DNA from: Mycobacterium sp. 852002-51971_SCH5477799-a | GTDB taxonomy: Bacteria > Actinomycetota > Actinomycetes > Mycobacteriales > Mycobacteriaceae | Direction: 5' to 3' | Length of the DNA stretch: 64,000 nucleotides | Assembly (NCBI RefSeq): GCF_001667145.1 | Contig: NZ_LZIF01000102.1 | Span: 1 to 64,000, forward strand | Shown here: in pieces, positions 16,386 to 26,502 of the stretch | How positions within the stretch are numbered: position 1 is the stretch's first letter | Layout: each line of letters begins with the position of its first letter | Notes under the pieces: generated by a model | What the model was told of the DNA's origin: nothing | What the model saw: only the letters and a program-made list of their open reading frames with translations | Database searches by the model: none | Made by a program: the position numbers and the translations under genes

Positions 16386-18428
16386 ATGGATTTTTACAAC
16401 GCTTACAGCCAAGGCTTTGCCCGCGTCGCCGCATGCACGCACGGCACGGTCATCGGCGACCCGGCCGCGAATGCCGAATCAGTCCTGCGAATGGCCCGGG
16501 AGTGCCACGACGATGCCGTCGCACTGGCCGTCTTCCCGGAACTGACGCTGTCCGGGTACTCCATCGAAGATATCGTGCTGCAGGACCTGTTGCTTGACGA
16601 TGTCGACAAGGCCGTCGCGGAGATCGTCGCGGCCTCGGCCGAGTTGTTGCCAGTGCTCGTCGTGGGTGCCCCCCTGCGTCATCGGCACCGGATCTACAAC
16701 GCCGCCGTGGTCATCCACCGCGGCGAGGTGCTCGGGGTGGCGCCGAAGTCTTACCTGCCCACCTATCGGGAGTTCTACGAGCGCCGCCAGATCGCACCGG
16801 GCGACGACGAGCGCGGCACCATCCGCGTCGCCGGCGTCGAGGTGCCGTTCGGCCCCGACCTGCTTTTCGAGGCGTCCGACGTCCCCGGCTTGGTGCTGCA
16901 CGTGGAGATCTGCGAGGACATGTTCGTGCCGATTCCGCCCAGCGCGGAGGCCGCGCTCGCGGGCGCGACGGTGCTGGCCAACCTGTCCGGCAGTCCGATC
17001 ACGATCGGCCGCGCCGAGGACCGCTGCCTGCTGGCCCGCTCGGCCTCGTCGCGATGCCTGGCCGCCTACGTGTATTCGGCTGCCGGGGAAGGCGAATCGA
17101 CGACCGACCTGGCGTGGGACGGTCAAACCATGGTGTTCGAGAACGGCGTGATGCTGGCTCAGTCCGAGCGCTTCCCCAAGGGGGAGCGGCTCAGCGTCGC
17201 CGACGTCGACATCGAACTGCTTCGCTCTGAACGGCTCCGGATGGGCACGTTCGACGACAACCGGCGCCACCACCGGACGACGACGGACACCTACCGGCGC
17301 ATCGAGTTCCGGCTGGATCCGCCGGGCGGCGACATCGGACTGCGGCGTGAGGTCGAGCGTTTTCCCTTCGTTCCCGCCGATCCGGCACGGCTGGAACAGG
17401 ATTGCTTCGAGGGTTACAACATCCAGGTTGCCGGTCTCGAGCAACGGCTGCGCGCGCTGGATTTCCCGAAAATCGTCATCGGCATCTCCGGTGGGCTGGA
17501 CTCGACGCATGCGCTGATCGTTGCCGCACGCGCGATGGATCGCGAACAACGCCCGCGCAGTGACATTTTGGCGTTCACGCTGCCCGGCTTCGCGACCGGC
17601 GACCGCACCAAGCGCAACGCGGCCGAGCTGTGCCGCACGCTGGGCGTGACGTTCGCCGAAATCGATATTCGTCAGAGCGCCGAACTGATGCTCAAGGAGA
17701 TGGACCACCCGTTCGCGCGCGGCGAGAAGGTGTATGACGTCACCTTCGAAAACGTCCAGGCCGGTTTGCGCACCGACTACCTGTTCCGGCTGGCAAATCA
17801 GCGTGGCGGGATAGTGCTGGGCACCGGTGACTTGTCCGAGCTCGGGCTGGGTTGGTCGACATACGGTGTCGGCGATCAGATGTCGCATTACAACGTCAAT
17901 GCGGGCGTGCCCAAAACGCTGGTCCAGCACCTGATCCGCTGGGTGATCTCGTCGGAACAGTTCGAGCCGGAGGTCAGCGAGGTGTTGCAGTCGGTGCTCG
18001 ACACCGAGATCACCCCGGAGCTGGTTCCCAGCGGCGAGGAGGAAGAGCTGCAGAGCAGCGAGGCGAAAGTGGGTCCGTTTGCGCTGCAGGACTTTTCGCT
18101 GTTCCACGTGCTGCGCTTCGGATTCCGGCCATCGAAAATCGCTTTCCTGGCCTGGCACGCGTGGAGCGATCCCGATCACGGCATCTGGCCGCCCGGCTTC
18201 CCCGAGGACAAACGGCCGTCGTACTCGCTGAAGGAAATTCGGCACTGGCTGCAGGTTTTCGTGCAGCGGTTCTACTCATTCAGCCAGTTCAAGCGCTCGG
18301 CGTTGCCCAACGGGCCCAAGGTGTCGCACGGAGGTTCACTGTCGCCGCGGGGGGATTGGCGCGCCCCGTCCGATATGTCGGCGCGCATCTGGCTCGACGA
18401 GATCGAACGCGAAATCCCGGAGGACTAG
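16386..18428 (+). CDS. nadE: Glutamine-dependent NAD+ synthetase
   Basis: 680 residues. An N-terminal nitrilase-type glutaminase with the triad Glu52, Lys121 and Cys176 (positions counted from the ATG and matching the M. tuberculosis numbering) feeds ammonia to a C-terminal synthetase whose PP-loop is GISGGLDST at about residues 363-371. It converts nicotinate adenine dinucleotide to NAD with ATP. nadD, the preceding step, is 7.6 kb downstream. Start set by GAAGAG just before ATG and by the residue numbering. Confidence 0.97.
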   Translation: MDFYNAYSQGFARVAACTHGTVIGDPAANAESVLRMARECHDDAVALAVFPELTLSGYSIEDIVLQDLLLDDVDKAVAEIVAASAELLPVLVVGAPLRHRHRIYNAAVVIHRGEVLGVAPKSYLPTYREFYERRQIAPGDDERGTIRVAGVEVPFGPDLLFEASDVPGLVLHVEICEDMFVPIPPSAEAALAGATVLANLSGSPITIGRAEDRCLLARSASSRCLAAYVYSAAGEGESTTDLAWDGQTMVFENGVMLAQSERFPKGERLSVADVDIELLRSERLRMGTFDDNRRHHRTTTDTYRRIEFRLDPPGGDIGLRREVERFPFVPADPARLEQDCFEGYNIQVAGLEQRLRALDFPKIVIGISGGLDSTHALIVAARAMDREQRPRSDILAFTLPGFATGDRTKRNAAELCRTLGVTFAEIDIRQSAELMLKEMDHPFARGEKVYDVTFENVQAGLRTDYLFRLANQRGGIVLGTGDLSELGLGWSTYGVGDQMSHYNVNAGVPKTLVQHLIRWVISSEQFEPEVSEVLQSVLDTEITPELVPSGEEEELQSSEAKVGPFALQDFSLFHVLRFGFRPSKIAFLAWHAWSDPDHGIWPPGFPEDKRPSYSLKEIRHWLQVFVQRFYSFSQFKRSALPNGPKVSHGGSLSPRGDWRAPSDMSARIWLDEIEREIPED

Positions 18429-18441
18429 TTCCCACACTCGG

Positions 18442-18470
18442 GGGCCCGCCCGGCAGCACCGGACGGGCCC
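18442..18470. terminator. Hairpin between convergent nadE and a membrane-protein gene
   Basis: GGGCCCGCCCGG, a CAGCA loop and CCGGACGGGCCC: a 12-bp stem with one mismatch. It lies 13 bp after the nadE stop and 14 bp from the end of the convergent gene. No T-tract, as is common in mycobacteria; probably bidirectional. Confidence 0.6.
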
Positions 18471-18484
18471 TGAGCAATTCGGGC

Positions 18485-18892
18485 TCAAACCCTCGCGCGG
18501 CGCCAGCCCTGGTACTGCAACTCGGCGAACACCAGCGTGTAAACGCCCGCCGCCAGGTTGAGCACCACGCCCGTCGACGTCAACGGGAAGATGTCGGCGA
18601 GCACAAGAACTATTGCGGCCACCGTGTATGCCACGTTCGCGATGATGACGGTCATGCCGGCGCGGCGCACCGACGGCAAGGCAGCCAGCCCGAACACCAC
18701 CACGCCGTACGCGATCAAGAACGCGGCCATGCCGTACTCGAACCCTTTCGTGGTGCCAGAGAGGTCGGCGAGCCAGCCGGCCACCGGAATACCGGCCAGG
18801 CCGACCAGCGCGCTGATGCCGGCGTCGGCGCGCATGGCAAGGCGAAGCAAGCCGTCCCGCGTGCCCGTGCGGTCGATCGTGATAGCGGACAT
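18485..18892 (-). CDS. Small integral membrane protein, unknown function
   Basis: 135 residues with about four hydrophobic segments (ISALVGLAGIPVAGWLADL, then the AAFLIAYGVVVFGLAAL, VIIANVAYTVAAIVLVLADI and GVVLNLAAGVYTLVFAEL regions) and a charged N-terminus. The start MSAITIDRTG is chosen because the longer frame upstream adds only an unstructured Arg/Pro-rich stretch and because a GAAAGGAAC ribosome site lies just before it. I do not recognise a family with confidence; the topology resembles small DoxX-like membrane proteins. Convergent with nadE. Confidence 0.75.
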   Translation of the reverse strand: MSAITIDRTGTRDGLLRLAMRADAGISALVGLAGIPVAGWLADLSGTTKGFEYGMAAFLIAYGVVVFGLAALPSVRRAGMTVIIANVAYTVAAIVLVLADIFPLTSTGVVLNLAAGVYTLVFAELQYQGWRRARV

Positions 18893-19057
18893 GATGTTCC
18901 TTTCTCGTGGCGGACTGCGATCACCACCGACGCTGCTCACAAACCACTGCCAGATCGACGCCAGCCGCTGCCAAACACTGCCAACCGCAGGTCAGCGCGG
19001 TGGCCCGTCCGTCACCGCTCGTAGGATCCGGTCAGCATGCCCCGGTGGGCGCAGCGG

Positions 19058-19936
19058 CTAGGAAGCCTCTCGCAGCGCCTTGTCGATCGCTGTGGCGTCC
19101 GGTGCGCAATCGCCCGCACCGGCCACCAATGTCGCCAGCGCACCCGCCGCGCAGGCACGCCGCAACGCGAGGCGCCGCTGATCCGGCGAGCCGGGATTGA
19201 GTGGCCAATTCGCGGCCAGCACACCGGCGAAGACGTCGCCTGCGCCGGTGGTGTCCACCGGATCCACCGCCGGGGCCGGCACGGTGTACTCGCCGTCCGC
19301 GCCAACGTAACGGGCGCCGTTCGCGCCCAAAGTCACCACCAAATGCTCCGGGCGCCACGGCCATTCGTCGGCTTCCTCTTCGTTGGTGATCACCACGTCC
19401 GCGGCGGCCGCCAAGTCGCCCAACGATCCGGGGTCCTGACCGGCCGGCGATGCGTTCACAACGACGACCGCTCCGGCCGAACGCGCGTGTTGGGCCGCCG
19501 CGACCGCGGTGGCCACCGGAATCTCTAACTGCGTCAACAGCACATCGCAGTTTGCGACAACCGTGCGGGCCCGGTCGTCGGTCAGCGTGAAACGACCGTT
19601 GGCACCCGGCGCGACCACGATCGTGTTCTCGGCCTTCGCATCGACCACCACGATCGCCGTGCCGCTGAGGCCGGGGATTTCAATGGCTCCATCCAACCTG
19701 ACGCCGTTGGCTTCGAGGTGCGCGCGCAGTTGTCCGGCGGCCGCGTCATCGCCCACCGCTCCGACGAATTGCACCTGCGCGCCCGCGCGCGCCGCCGCAA
19801 CCGCCTGATTGCCGCCCTTGCCACCGGGGGCATGCGTCAACGATGACGCCAAAACCGTTTCGCCGGGCCGCGGAAGGGCATCGACACTCAGGGATAGATC
19901 GAGATTCACACTGCCCACAACACAGACGCCCGCCAT
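19058..19936 (-). CDS. rbsK: Ribokinase (PfkB family sugar kinase)
   Basis: 292 residues of the PfkB/ribokinase family: N-terminal VVGSVNLDLSLSVDALPRPG, the glycine motif APGGKGGNQAVAAARAG, and the C-terminal signature DTTGAGDVFAGVLAANW containing the catalytic Asp. Predicted to phosphorylate ribose with ATP; substrate assignment follows synteny with Rv2436. ATG at 19936 is supported by a TAACGT hexamer 7 nt upstream; the frame is open further upstream but through repeat-like sequence. Confidence 0.92.
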   Translation of the reverse strand: MAGVCVVGSVNLDLSLSVDALPRPGETVLASSLTHAPGGKGGNQAVAAARAGAQVQFVGAVGDDAAAGQLRAHLEANGVRLDGAIEIPGLSGTAIVVVDAKAENTIVVAPGANGRFTLTDDRARTVVANCDVLLTQLEIPVATAVAAAQHARSAGAVVVVNASPAGQDPGSLGDLAAAADVVITNEEEADEWPWRPEHLVVTLGANGARYVGADGEYTVPAPAVDPVDTTGAGDVFAGVLAANWPLNPGSPDQRRLALRRACAAGALATLVAGAGDCAPDATAIDKALREAS

Positions 19937-19943
19937 GACGGCG

Positions 19944-19949
19944 ACGTTA
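19944..19949 (-). promoter_or_regulatory. -10 hexamer for leaderless rbsK
   Basis: TAACGT on the minus strand, 7 nt before the ATG at 19936; no Shine-Dalgarno. Confidence 0.45.
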
Positions 19950-20025
19950 GTCGTGACGGGATGGCAAAGCACACCACGGGGACGGCACTTTCGACGCCGA
20001 ATCGCTTCATGACAAACACCGAATA

Positions 20026-20120
20026 GCGAAGTGGGTCGCCGCCATCGGGGTAGTGGCGATCGCGAGCGCGGCGGTGCCGGGCGAAGTGGGTCGCCGCCAT
20101 CGGGGTAGCGGCGATCGGGC
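20026..20120 (+). repeat. 54-55 bp tandem repeat, locus A (two copies, second incomplete)
   Basis: Unit begins GCGAAGTGGGTCGCCGCCAT and includes GTGGCGATCGCGAGCGCGGC. Copy 1 starts at 20026, copy 2 at 20081 (period 55). The same unit occurs in inverse orientation at 47881-48000. Size and placement resemble mycobacterial interspersed repetitive units (MIRU), which I could not verify. Confidence 0.75.
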
Positions 20121-20147
20121 CGCCTAACCCGCGGTTTTGCCGCCCGA

Positions 20148-20153
20148 TACCCT
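20148..20153 (+). promoter_or_regulatory. -10 hexamer for leaderless proA
   Basis: TACCCT, then 6 nt, then ATG at 20160. This favours the ATG over the in-frame TTG three bases earlier. Confidence 0.55.
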
Positions 20154-20159
20154 GGTTTG

Positions 20160-21419
20160 ATGAGTCTGCAAGCACCATCGCTTCCTGACTTGCGCCAGGA
20201 GGTGCACAACGCGGCTCGTCGCGCCCGCGTTGCGTCACGTGTCCTGGCATTGTTGCCGACGGTTGCCAAGGACCAAGCACTGCGATCTGCGGCTGACGCG
20301 ATAGCCGCCCACAGCGAGCTGATCCTGTCGGCCAATGCCGAAGACCTCGACGCCGCCCGGGCCGGCGGCACGCCGTCAGCGATGCTCGACCGGTTGGCGT
20401 TGGACTCCAAACGTGTTGAGGGCATCGCCGCCGGCCTGCGTCAGGTCGCCGGGCTGCCCGACCCGGTCGGGGAGGTGCTGCGCGGTTACACGTTGCCCAA
20501 CGGGCTGCAGCTGCGTCAGCAGCGGGTGCCGCTGGGCGTCGTCGGCATGATCTACGAGGGACGGCCCAACGTGACCGTTGACGCGTTCGGGCTCGCGCTC
20601 AAGTCCGGCAATGCCGTACTGCTGCGCGGAAGTTCGTCGGCGACGCGGTCCAATCAGGCGCTGGTCCAGGTGCTGCGGGCGTCGCTGGTCAGCGAGGACC
20701 TGCCGGCCGATGCGGTGCAACTGCTTTCGGCAGATGACCGCTCCACGGTGACGCATCTGATCCAGGCCCGGGGTTTGGTCGACGTGGTGATTCCGCGTGG
20801 CGGGGCAAGCCTGATCAACGCGGTGGTCCGCGACGCGCAGGTGCCCGCCATCGAGACCGGCGTCGGCAACTGTCACGTCTATGTGCACGAAGGCGCCGAC
20901 CTGGATGTGGCGGAGCGAATCCTGCTGAATTCCAAGACCCGTCGGCCCAGCGTCTGCAATGCCGCCGAGACACTGCTGGTCGACGTCGCGATCGCCGAAG
21001 ACGCGCTGCCCCGGCTGGTCACCGCCCTGCAAGACGCCGGTGTGACCGTGCACGGCGGCTTTTCCAAGGATGCGCACGAGGACGACCTGCGTCGCGAGTA
21101 CCTGTCGATGGACATCGCGGTGGCGGTGGTCGACGGTATCGACGCCGCGATCGCTCACATCAACGAGTACGGCACCGGGCACACCGAGGCCATCGTGACC
21201 ACCAATATGGCTGCGGCGCAGAAGTTTACAGATGGTGTGGACGCGGCCGCGGTGATGGTCAACGCGTCGACGGCATTCACCGACGGTGAGCAGTTCGGCT
21301 TCGGGGCCGAAATCGGGATCTCTACCCAGAAACTGCATGCCCGCGGTCCGATGGGGCTGCCCGAATTGACCTCGACCAAATGGATTGCGTGGGGAGACGG
21401 ACAAACTCGTCCGGCCTGA
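20160..21419 (+). CDS. proA: Gamma-glutamyl phosphate reductase
   Basis: 419 residues, aldehyde-dehydrogenase superfamily; reduces glutamyl-5-phosphate to the semialdehyde in proline synthesis. The catalytic Cys is in [13 protein letters not shown], and [11 protein letters not shown] and the C-terminal [14 protein letters not shown] region are typical of ProA. It is separated from proB by the NAD group, as in M. tuberculosis. Upstream lie the 55-bp repeats and then rbsK, divergently transcribed. Confidence 0.97.
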   Translation: MSLQAPSLPDLRQEVHNAARRARVASRVLALLPTVAKDQALRSAADAIAAHSELILSANAEDLDAARAGGTPSAMLDRLALDSKRVEGIAAGLRQVAGLPDPVGEVLRGYTLPNGLQLRQQRVPLGVVGMIYEGRPNVTVDAFGLALKSGNAVLLRGSSSATRSNQALVQVLRASLVSEDLPADAVQLLSADDRSTVTHLIQARGLVDVVIPRGGASLINAVVRDAQVPAIETGVGNCHVYVHEGADLDVAERILLNSKTRRPSVCNAAETLLVDVAIAEDALPRLVTALQDAGVTVHGGFSKDAHEDDLRREYLSMDIAVAVVDGIDAAIAHINEYGTGHTEAIVTTNMAAAQKFTDGVDAAAVMVNASTAFTDGEQFGFGAEIGISTQKLHARGPMGLPELTSTKWIAWGDGQTRPA

Positions 21420-21455
21420 TACCCGCGTGGCGTAAGCGTTTTAGGAGAACCGATT

Positions 21456-22331
21456 GTGAGTGTGCCCGCCCGGTCCAAGCCGTTGTTCGACGACATCGAC
21501 GACGTGTCGCGGCGGCTGGCCGAGACCGGCTACCTGCCGGACACCGCCACCGCGACGGCCGTGTTCTTGGCCGATCGGCTCGGTAAGCCGCTGTTGGTGG
21601 AAGGCCCGGCCGGCGTCGGCAAGACCGAGCTGGCCCGCGCCGTCGCGCAGGCCACCGGCTCGGGACTGGTGCGCTTGCAGTGCTACGAGGGCGTCGACGA
21701 GGCTCGTGCGCTCTACGAGTGGAACCACGCCAAGCAGATCCTGCGCATCCAGGCCGGGTCGGGGGACTGGGATCAGACCAAGGACGACGTGTTCAGCGAG
21801 GAGTTCTTGCTGCAGCGTCCGTTGCTGACCGCCATCCGGCGCACCGAGCCAACGGTGCTGCTCATCGACGAGACCGACAAGGCCGATATCGAAATCGAGG
21901 GCCTGCTGCTGGAGGTGCTGTCCGACTTCGCGGTGACCGTTCCCGAACTGGGCACCATCACCGCCGAGCGGACGCCGCTGGTGGTGCTGACCTCGAACGC
22001 CACCCGTGAGTTGTCCGAGGCGCTCAAGCGTCGCTGCCTGTACCTGCACATCGACTTTCCCAGTCCCGACCTGGAACGCCGCATCTTGTTGTCCCGCGTC
22101 CCGGAGTTGCCCGCGCATCTGGCCGAGGAGCTCGTTCGCATCATCGGCGTGCTGCGCGGGATGCAACTCAAGAAAGTGCCATCCATCGCCGAGACCATCG
22201 ACTGGGGCCGCACGCTGCTCGCGCTGGGCCTGGACACCATCGACGACGCGGTCGTCGCAGCCACGCTCGGCGTGGTGCTCAAACATCAGTCCGACCAGCA
22301 GCGCGCAACCGGCGAGCTGCGGCTGAATTAG
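21456..22331 (+). CDS. MoxR-family AAA+ ATPase (Rv2426c-type)
   Basis: 291 residues. Walker A is GPAGVGKT at 50-57, Walker B VLLIDETDKAD at about 133-143, and the arginine-containing ALKRRCLYLHIDFP follows. MoxR ATPases work with VWA-domain partners as chaperones that insert metals or cofactors or remodel enzymes; the VWA partner is the next gene, 8 bp downstream. GTG start 8 nt after AGGAGA. The client is unknown. Confidence 0.92.
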   Translation: MSVPARSKPLFDDIDDVSRRLAETGYLPDTATATAVFLADRLGKPLLVEGPAGVGKTELARAVAQATGSGLVRLQCYEGVDEARALYEWNHAKQILRIQAGSGDWDQTKDDVFSEEFLLQRPLLTAIRRTEPTVLLIDETDKADIEIEGLLLEVLSDFAVTVPELGTITAERTPLVVLTSNATRELSEALKRRCLYLHIDFPSPDLERRILLSRVPELPAHLAEELVRIIGVLRGMQLKKVPSIAETIDWGRTLLALGLDTIDDAVVAATLGVVLKHQSDQQRATGELRLN

Positions 22332-22339
22332 GACGACTG

Positions 22340-23788
22340 ATGGCCACCCGCCGCACCCGACCCTCCCGGCCGCTCGCCCCGCACGGGCTGCCAGGCCATT
22401 TGGTGGGCTTCGTGGAAGCGCTTCGCGGGGCAGGGATTTCGGTCGGTCCGTCGGAGACGGTGGATGCCGGACGGGTGATGGCGACGCTCGGCCTGGGTGA
22501 CCGGAAGGTGCTGCGGGAGGGCTTGGCCTGCGCCGTGTTGCGCCGATCCGATCACCGCGAGACCTATGACGCCCTGTTCGACTTATGGTTCCCCGCCGCG
22601 CTGGGCACGCGCGCGGTGGTCACCGACGACGAGGCCAACGACTCGCCAGACGACAGCGCGTTGCCGCCCGACGACGTCGAGGCGATGCGCCAGATGCTGG
22701 TCGACCTGCTGACCGAGAACCCCGACCTCGCCGACATGGACGAGCGCCTGGTCGCGATGATCGCCCGGATCGTCGAGGCCTACGGCAAATACAACTCCAG
22801 TCGCGGCCCGTCCTTTTCGTCGTACCAGGCGCTCAAGGCGATGGCGCTCGATGAGCTCGAGGGCAAGCTGCTGGCCGGGCTGCTCGCCTCGTACGGCGAC
22901 GAGCCCACTCCCAGCCAGGAGGAGATCGCCAAAGCGCTTGCTGCGCAGCGGATCACCCAATTACGCAAGATGGTCGATTCCGAGACCAAACGGCGCACCG
23001 CGGAGCAGCTGGGTCGCGATCACGTCCAGATGTACGGCATACCACAGCTTTCCGAGAACGTGGAATTCCTGCGCGCCTCCGGTGAGCAGCTGCGCCAGAT
23101 GCGCCGCGTGGTGGCCCCGCTGGCGCGAACTCTGGCGACCCGGCTGGCGGCCCGCCGGCGACGCGCCCGGGCCGGGTCGATCGATATGCGCAAGACGCTG
23201 CGCAAGTCGATGTCCACCGGTGGGGTCCCGATCGACGTCGTGCTGGCCAAGCCGCGTCCGGCACGGCCGGAACTGGTGGTGCTGTGCGACGTGTCCGGCT
23301 CGGTCGCCGGGTTCAGCCACTTCACCCTGCTCCTGGTACATGCTCTGCGCCAACAGTTCTCGCGCGTTCGCGTGTTCGCCTTCATCGACACCACCGACGA
23401 GGTGACCCACATGTTCGGCCCGGAAGCCGACCTGGCGGTGGCCATCCAGCGGATCACCCGGGAGTCGGGCGTTTACAGTCGCGACGGCCATTCCGATTAC
23501 GGCAACGCGTTCGCGTCGTTCATTCAGGCGTTCCCCAATGTGCTGTCACCGCGTACCTCGCTGCTGGTGCTCGGGGACGGCCGCACCAATTACCGCAACC
23601 CGGAGACCGAGCTGCTGTCCCACATGGTGACCGCCAGCAGGCACGCGCACTGGCTGAATCCCGAGCCCAAGCATCTGTGGGGCAGCGGCGACTCTGCGGT
23701 GCCGCGCTACCAAGACGTCATCCCGATGCACGAGTGCAGGTCGGCCAAGCAGTTGGCCGCGGTGATCGACCAGCTGCTGCCGGTGTAG
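22340..23788 (+). CDS. VWA domain protein, CoxE-like (Rv2425c-type)
   Basis: 482 residues. The C-terminal half is a von Willebrand factor A domain with the MIDAS motif DVSGS at about 316-320 ([17 protein letters not shown]) and the conserved [10 protein letters not shown] later. The N-terminal half is helical and acidic near residues 95-120. This is the partner of the preceding MoxR ATPase; CoxE/CoxD pairs mature the Mo-Cu CO dehydrogenase, but no such enzyme is in this window, so the substrate is open. Confidence 0.9.
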   Translation: MATRRTRPSRPLAPHGLPGHLVGFVEALRGAGISVGPSETVDAGRVMATLGLGDRKVLREGLACAVLRRSDHRETYDALFDLWFPAALGTRAVVTDDEANDSPDDSALPPDDVEAMRQMLVDLLTENPDLADMDERLVAMIARIVEAYGKYNSSRGPSFSSYQALKAMALDELEGKLLAGLLASYGDEPTPSQEEIAKALAAQRITQLRKMVDSETKRRTAEQLGRDHVQMYGIPQLSENVEFLRASGEQLRQMRRVVAPLARTLATRLAARRRRARAGSIDMRKTLRKSMSTGGVPIDVVLAKPRPARPELVVLCDVSGSVAGFSHFTLLLVHALRQQFSRVRVFAFIDTTDEVTHMFGPEADLAVAIQRITRESGVYSRDGHSDYGNAFASFIQAFPNVLSPRTSLLVLGDGRTNYRNPETELLSHMVTASRHAHWLNPEPKHLWGSGDSAVPRYQDVIPMHECRSAKQLAAVIDQLLPV

Positions 23789-23794
23789 GGGTTG

Positions 23795-23812
23795 CGGGCG
23801 CACGCCCGTTTC
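23795..23812 (+). terminator. Possible weak terminator after the VWA gene
   Basis: CGGGC, a GCAC loop and GCCCG, followed by TTTC. Short stem, so weak. The remaining gap to nadD (23813-24035) contains the direct repeat TTTCACAT and no gene that I can support. Confidence 0.3.
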
Positions 23813-24021
23813 ACATTTGCCTGTCGTTTCACATCCGCCCCAGCCGTCCGGATCGGCGGCTATGCCGTTCGTGCCCACCTCGCAGCGACAACCTGGTCAC
23901 GGGGGGTGCCACGGCGGCATTTGTCGCTGTGAGGCGGGCACAACACCTGCCGCCCGAAGCAGAGGCTGGTGTGACCCATGTGACCATCGCCTGGGAAATC
24001 CAGCCGTAACGCCGGCTCAAG

Positions 24022-24027
24022 TAAGCT
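24022..24027 (+). promoter_or_regulatory. -10 hexamer for leaderless nadD
   Basis: TAAGCT followed by 8 nt and the GTG at 24036. This decides the start over a longer in-frame extension reaching back to 23817. Confidence 0.5.
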
Positions 24028-24035
24028 GGCAAATC

Positions 24036-24701
24036 GTGCAAAAGCAGCTTCGCAGGTTAGGAGTGATGGGTGGGACTTTCGACCCCATCCATTACGGCCA
24101 CCTGGTTGCCGCCAGTGAGGTCGCCGACCTGTTCGACCTCGATCAAGTGGTGTTCGTGCCCAGCGGCCAGCCCTGGCAGAAGGAGCGCCACGTTTCTCCT
24201 GCCGAGGACCGCTATCTGATGACGGTGATTGCCACGGCGTCCAACCCCCGCTTCTCGGTCAGCCGGGTCGACATCGACCGCGCCGGCCCCACCTACACCA
24301 AGGACACTCTGCGCGACCTGCACGCCCTCAACCCGGACTCCGAGTTGTACTTCATCACCGGTGCCGACGCGCTGGCCTCCATCCTGTCGTGGCAGGGCTG
24401 GGAGACGGCGTTCGAGCTGGCGCGCTTCATCGGCGTCAGCCGGCCCGGTTACGAGCTGCGGCGCGAACACATCACCGGCGTGCTGGGCGAGCTGCCAGAT
24501 CACGCACTGACCCTGGTCGAGATTCCGGCGCTGGCCATCTCTTCGACCGATTGCCGTCGCCGCGCGGCGCAGCGCCGGCCGCTGTGGTACCTGATGCCCG
24601 ACGGCGTCGTGCAGTACGTCTCCAAACGCCGGCTCTACCGCGACGAGGGGCCGCCAGTGATCGTGAACGAAACACGCCTGACCACAGGGGAATTCCCATG
24701 A
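24036..24701 (+). CDS. nadD: Nicotinate-nucleotide adenylyltransferase
   Basis: 221 residues. The nucleotidyltransferase motif [10 protein letters not shown] is at 13-22 and the C-terminal ISSTDCR at about 168-174. It makes nicotinate adenine dinucleotide, the substrate of NadE (encoded 5.6 kb upstream). First gene of the nadD-rsfS-gpgP-octT-degV run; its stop overlaps the rsfS start (ATGA). Confidence 0.95.
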   Translation: MQKQLRRLGVMGGTFDPIHYGHLVAASEVADLFDLDQVVFVPSGQPWQKERHVSPAEDRYLMTVIATASNPRFSVSRVDIDRAGPTYTKDTLRDLHALNPDSELYFITGADALASILSWQGWETAFELARFIGVSRPGYELRREHITGVLGELPDHALTLVEIPALAISSTDCRRRAAQRRPLWYLMPDGVVQYVSKRRLYRDEGPPVIVNETRLTTGEFP

Positions 24702-25093
24702 GCGCCACAGACGAGGCTATCGACATGGCGACCGTGGCCGCCGGCGCCGCCGCCGCGAAGCTGGCCGACGACGTAATCGTCATCGACGTCTCGGCACAGC
24801 TCGCCATCACCGACTGCTTTGTGATCGCCTCGGCGTCCAACGAGCGGCAGGTCAACGCCATCGTCGACGAGGTCGAGGAGAAGATGCGCAAGGCCGGCTA
24901 CAAGCCGGCCCGTCGTGAGGGCGCCCGGGAAGGCCGCTGGACGCTGCTGGACTATCGCGACATCGTCGTCCACATCCAGCACCAGGAAGACCGGGACTTC
25001 TATGCCCTGGACAGATTGTGGGGCGACTGCCCGGTGGTGCCGGTAGACCTCGACGAGGGCCGTGAGAACTCCGAAGAGCCGGGCGCGCAATGA
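24698..25093 (+). CDS. rsfS: Ribosomal silencing factor RsfS
   Basis: 131 residues, RsfS/Iojap family; binds L14 and blocks 30S-50S joining during starvation. Family signatures [20 protein letters not shown] and [20 protein letters not shown] are present. The ATG at 24698 overlaps the nadD stop and follows AGGGGAA; the nadD-rsfS pair is widely conserved. Confidence 0.95.
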   Translation: MSATDEAIDMATVAAGAAAAKLADDVIVIDVSAQLAITDCFVIASASNERQVNAIVDEVEEKMRKAGYKPARREGAREGRWTLLDYRDIVVHIQHQEDRDFYALDRLWGDCPVVPVDLDEGRENSEEPGAQ

Positions 25094-25764
25094 GAATACG
25101 TCGCCTGATCATGTTGCGGCACGGGCAAACCGAGTTCAACGCCGGTAGCCGAATGCAGGGCCAGCTGGATTCCGAACTCAGCGAACTCGGGCGGGCGCAG
25201 GCGGTTGCGGCCGCCGAGGTGCTGGGCAAGCTGCAGCCGTTGCTGATCGTGTCGTCGGATCTGCATCGCGCCTACGACACCGCGATCAGGCTGGGGGAGG
25301 TTACCGGGGTGCCGATCCGGGTGGACCAACGGTTGCGCGAAACCCATCTCGGCGACTGGCAGGGGTTGACCCACAGCGAAGTCGACGCGCAGGCCCCGGG
25401 GGCGCGCCTAGCCTGGCGCGAAAACGCCACCTGGGCGCCGCATGGTGGCGAGAGCAGGGTCGACGTCGCGGCGCGCAGCGTGCCGTTGGTTGCCGAATTG
25501 GTGTCCGGCGAGCCGGAATGGGGTGATCCCGACGGCCCGGACCGCCCCGTGGTGCTGGTGGCCCACGGCGGCCTGATCGCCGCGCTGTCGGCGGCGCTGC
25601 TGAATCTTCCGGTCGCCAACTGGCCGATTCTGGGCGGCATGGGCAATGCCAGCTGGGTGCAACTGTCGGGACACAACGACGATCCCGCCGACGAATTCGA
25701 CAGCATCCGTTGGCGTCTCGACGTGTGGAACGCTTCGGCGCAGGTGTCCAACGATGTCCTCTGA
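25090..25764 (+). CDS. gpgP: Glucosyl-3-phosphoglycerate phosphatase
   Basis: 224 residues, histidine-phosphatase superfamily. RHG gives catalytic His11, with Glu84 (RETHLGD) and His159 (VAHGG) completing the site, at the positions I recall for Rv2419c. It dephosphorylates glucosyl-3-phosphoglycerate, an early step toward the methylglucose lipopolysaccharides that modulate fatty acid synthesis. ATG overlaps the rsfS stop; the octT start lies within its 3' end. Confidence 0.93.
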   Translation: MRIRRLIMLRHGQTEFNAGSRMQGQLDSELSELGRAQAVAAAEVLGKLQPLLIVSSDLHRAYDTAIRLGEVTGVPIRVDQRLRETHLGDWQGLTHSEVDAQAPGARLAWRENATWAPHGGESRVDVAARSVPLVAELVSGEPEWGDPDGPDRPVVLVAHGGLIAALSAALLNLPVANWPILGGMGNASWVQLSGHNDDPADEFDSIRWRLDVWNASAQVSNDVL

Positions 25765-26497
25765 GCAGCGGCCGAAGCCCACACTGCTGATCTTCGCAGA
25801 CTCGTTGGCTTATTACGGGCCCACCGGGGGCCTTCCCGCAGACGATCCCCGCATCTGGCCGAACATTGTTGCCGCCCAACTAGGTTGGGATGTTGAGCTG
25901 ATCGGTCGCATCGGTTGGACGTGCCGCGACATCTGGTGGGCTGCGACCCAGGACCCACGGGCCTGGGCGGCGCTCCCGCGGGCAGGAGCGGTCATCTTCG
26001 CCACCGGCGGCATGGATTCGCTGCCGTCTGTGCTGCCCACCGCGCTGCGCGAGCTGATCCGTTATGTCCGGCCGCCGTGGCTGCGCCGCTGGGTACGTGA
26101 CGGCTATGGCTGGCTGCAGCCCAGGTTCTCACCGATCGCCAGGCCGGCCCTGCCTCCGCGGCTCAGCGCCGACTACCTCGAACAGACCCGTGGCGCAATC
26201 GATTTCAACCGCCCCGGCATCCCGATCGTGGCCTCGCTGCCATCCGTGCACATCGCAGACACCTACGGCCGCGCCCACCACGGCCGCGCGGGGACGGTGG
26301 CCGCCATCACCGGATGGGCGCAAGACCACAACGTGCCCCTGGTCGATCTCAAAGCCGCTGTCGCCGAACAGGTGATGAGCGGACGGGGAAACCCCGACGG
26401 GATTCACTGGAATTTCGAGGCTCACCAGGCGGTCGCTGAGTTGATGCTCAAGGCGCTCGCCGAGGCCGGGGTGCCGAACGAGAAGCCCCGCGGGTAG
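25754..26497 (+). CDS. octT: Diglucosylglycerate octanoyltransferase
   Basis: 247 residues, SGNH/GDSL-hydrolase fold. The nucleophile Ser17 lies in [12 protein letters not shown] and the catalytic Asp/His pair is in NPDGIHWN near residue 217. OctT (Rv2418c) transfers octanoate to diglucosylglycerate in methylglucose lipopolysaccharide synthesis; assignment rests on fold and synteny with gpgP. It overlaps the end of gpgP by 11 bp in another frame. Confidence 0.88.
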   Translation: MSSEQRPKPTLLIFADSLAYYGPTGGLPADDPRIWPNIVAAQLGWDVELIGRIGWTCRDIWWAATQDPRAWAALPRAGAVIFATGGMDSLPSVLPTALRELIRYVRPPWLRRWVRDGYGWLQPRFSPIARPALPPRLSADYLEQTRGAIDFNRPGIPIVASLPSVHIADTYGRAHHGRAGTVAAITGWAQDHNVPLVDLKAAVAEQVMSGRGNPDGIHWNFEAHQAVAELMLKALAEAGVPNEKPRG

Positions 26498-26502
26498 CGC
26501 TC

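Noticed and set aside
16479..18245. 588-codon minus-strand frame opposite nadE
   Set aside because: nadE carries all catalytic residues at the expected positions; the antisense frame has no family signal.
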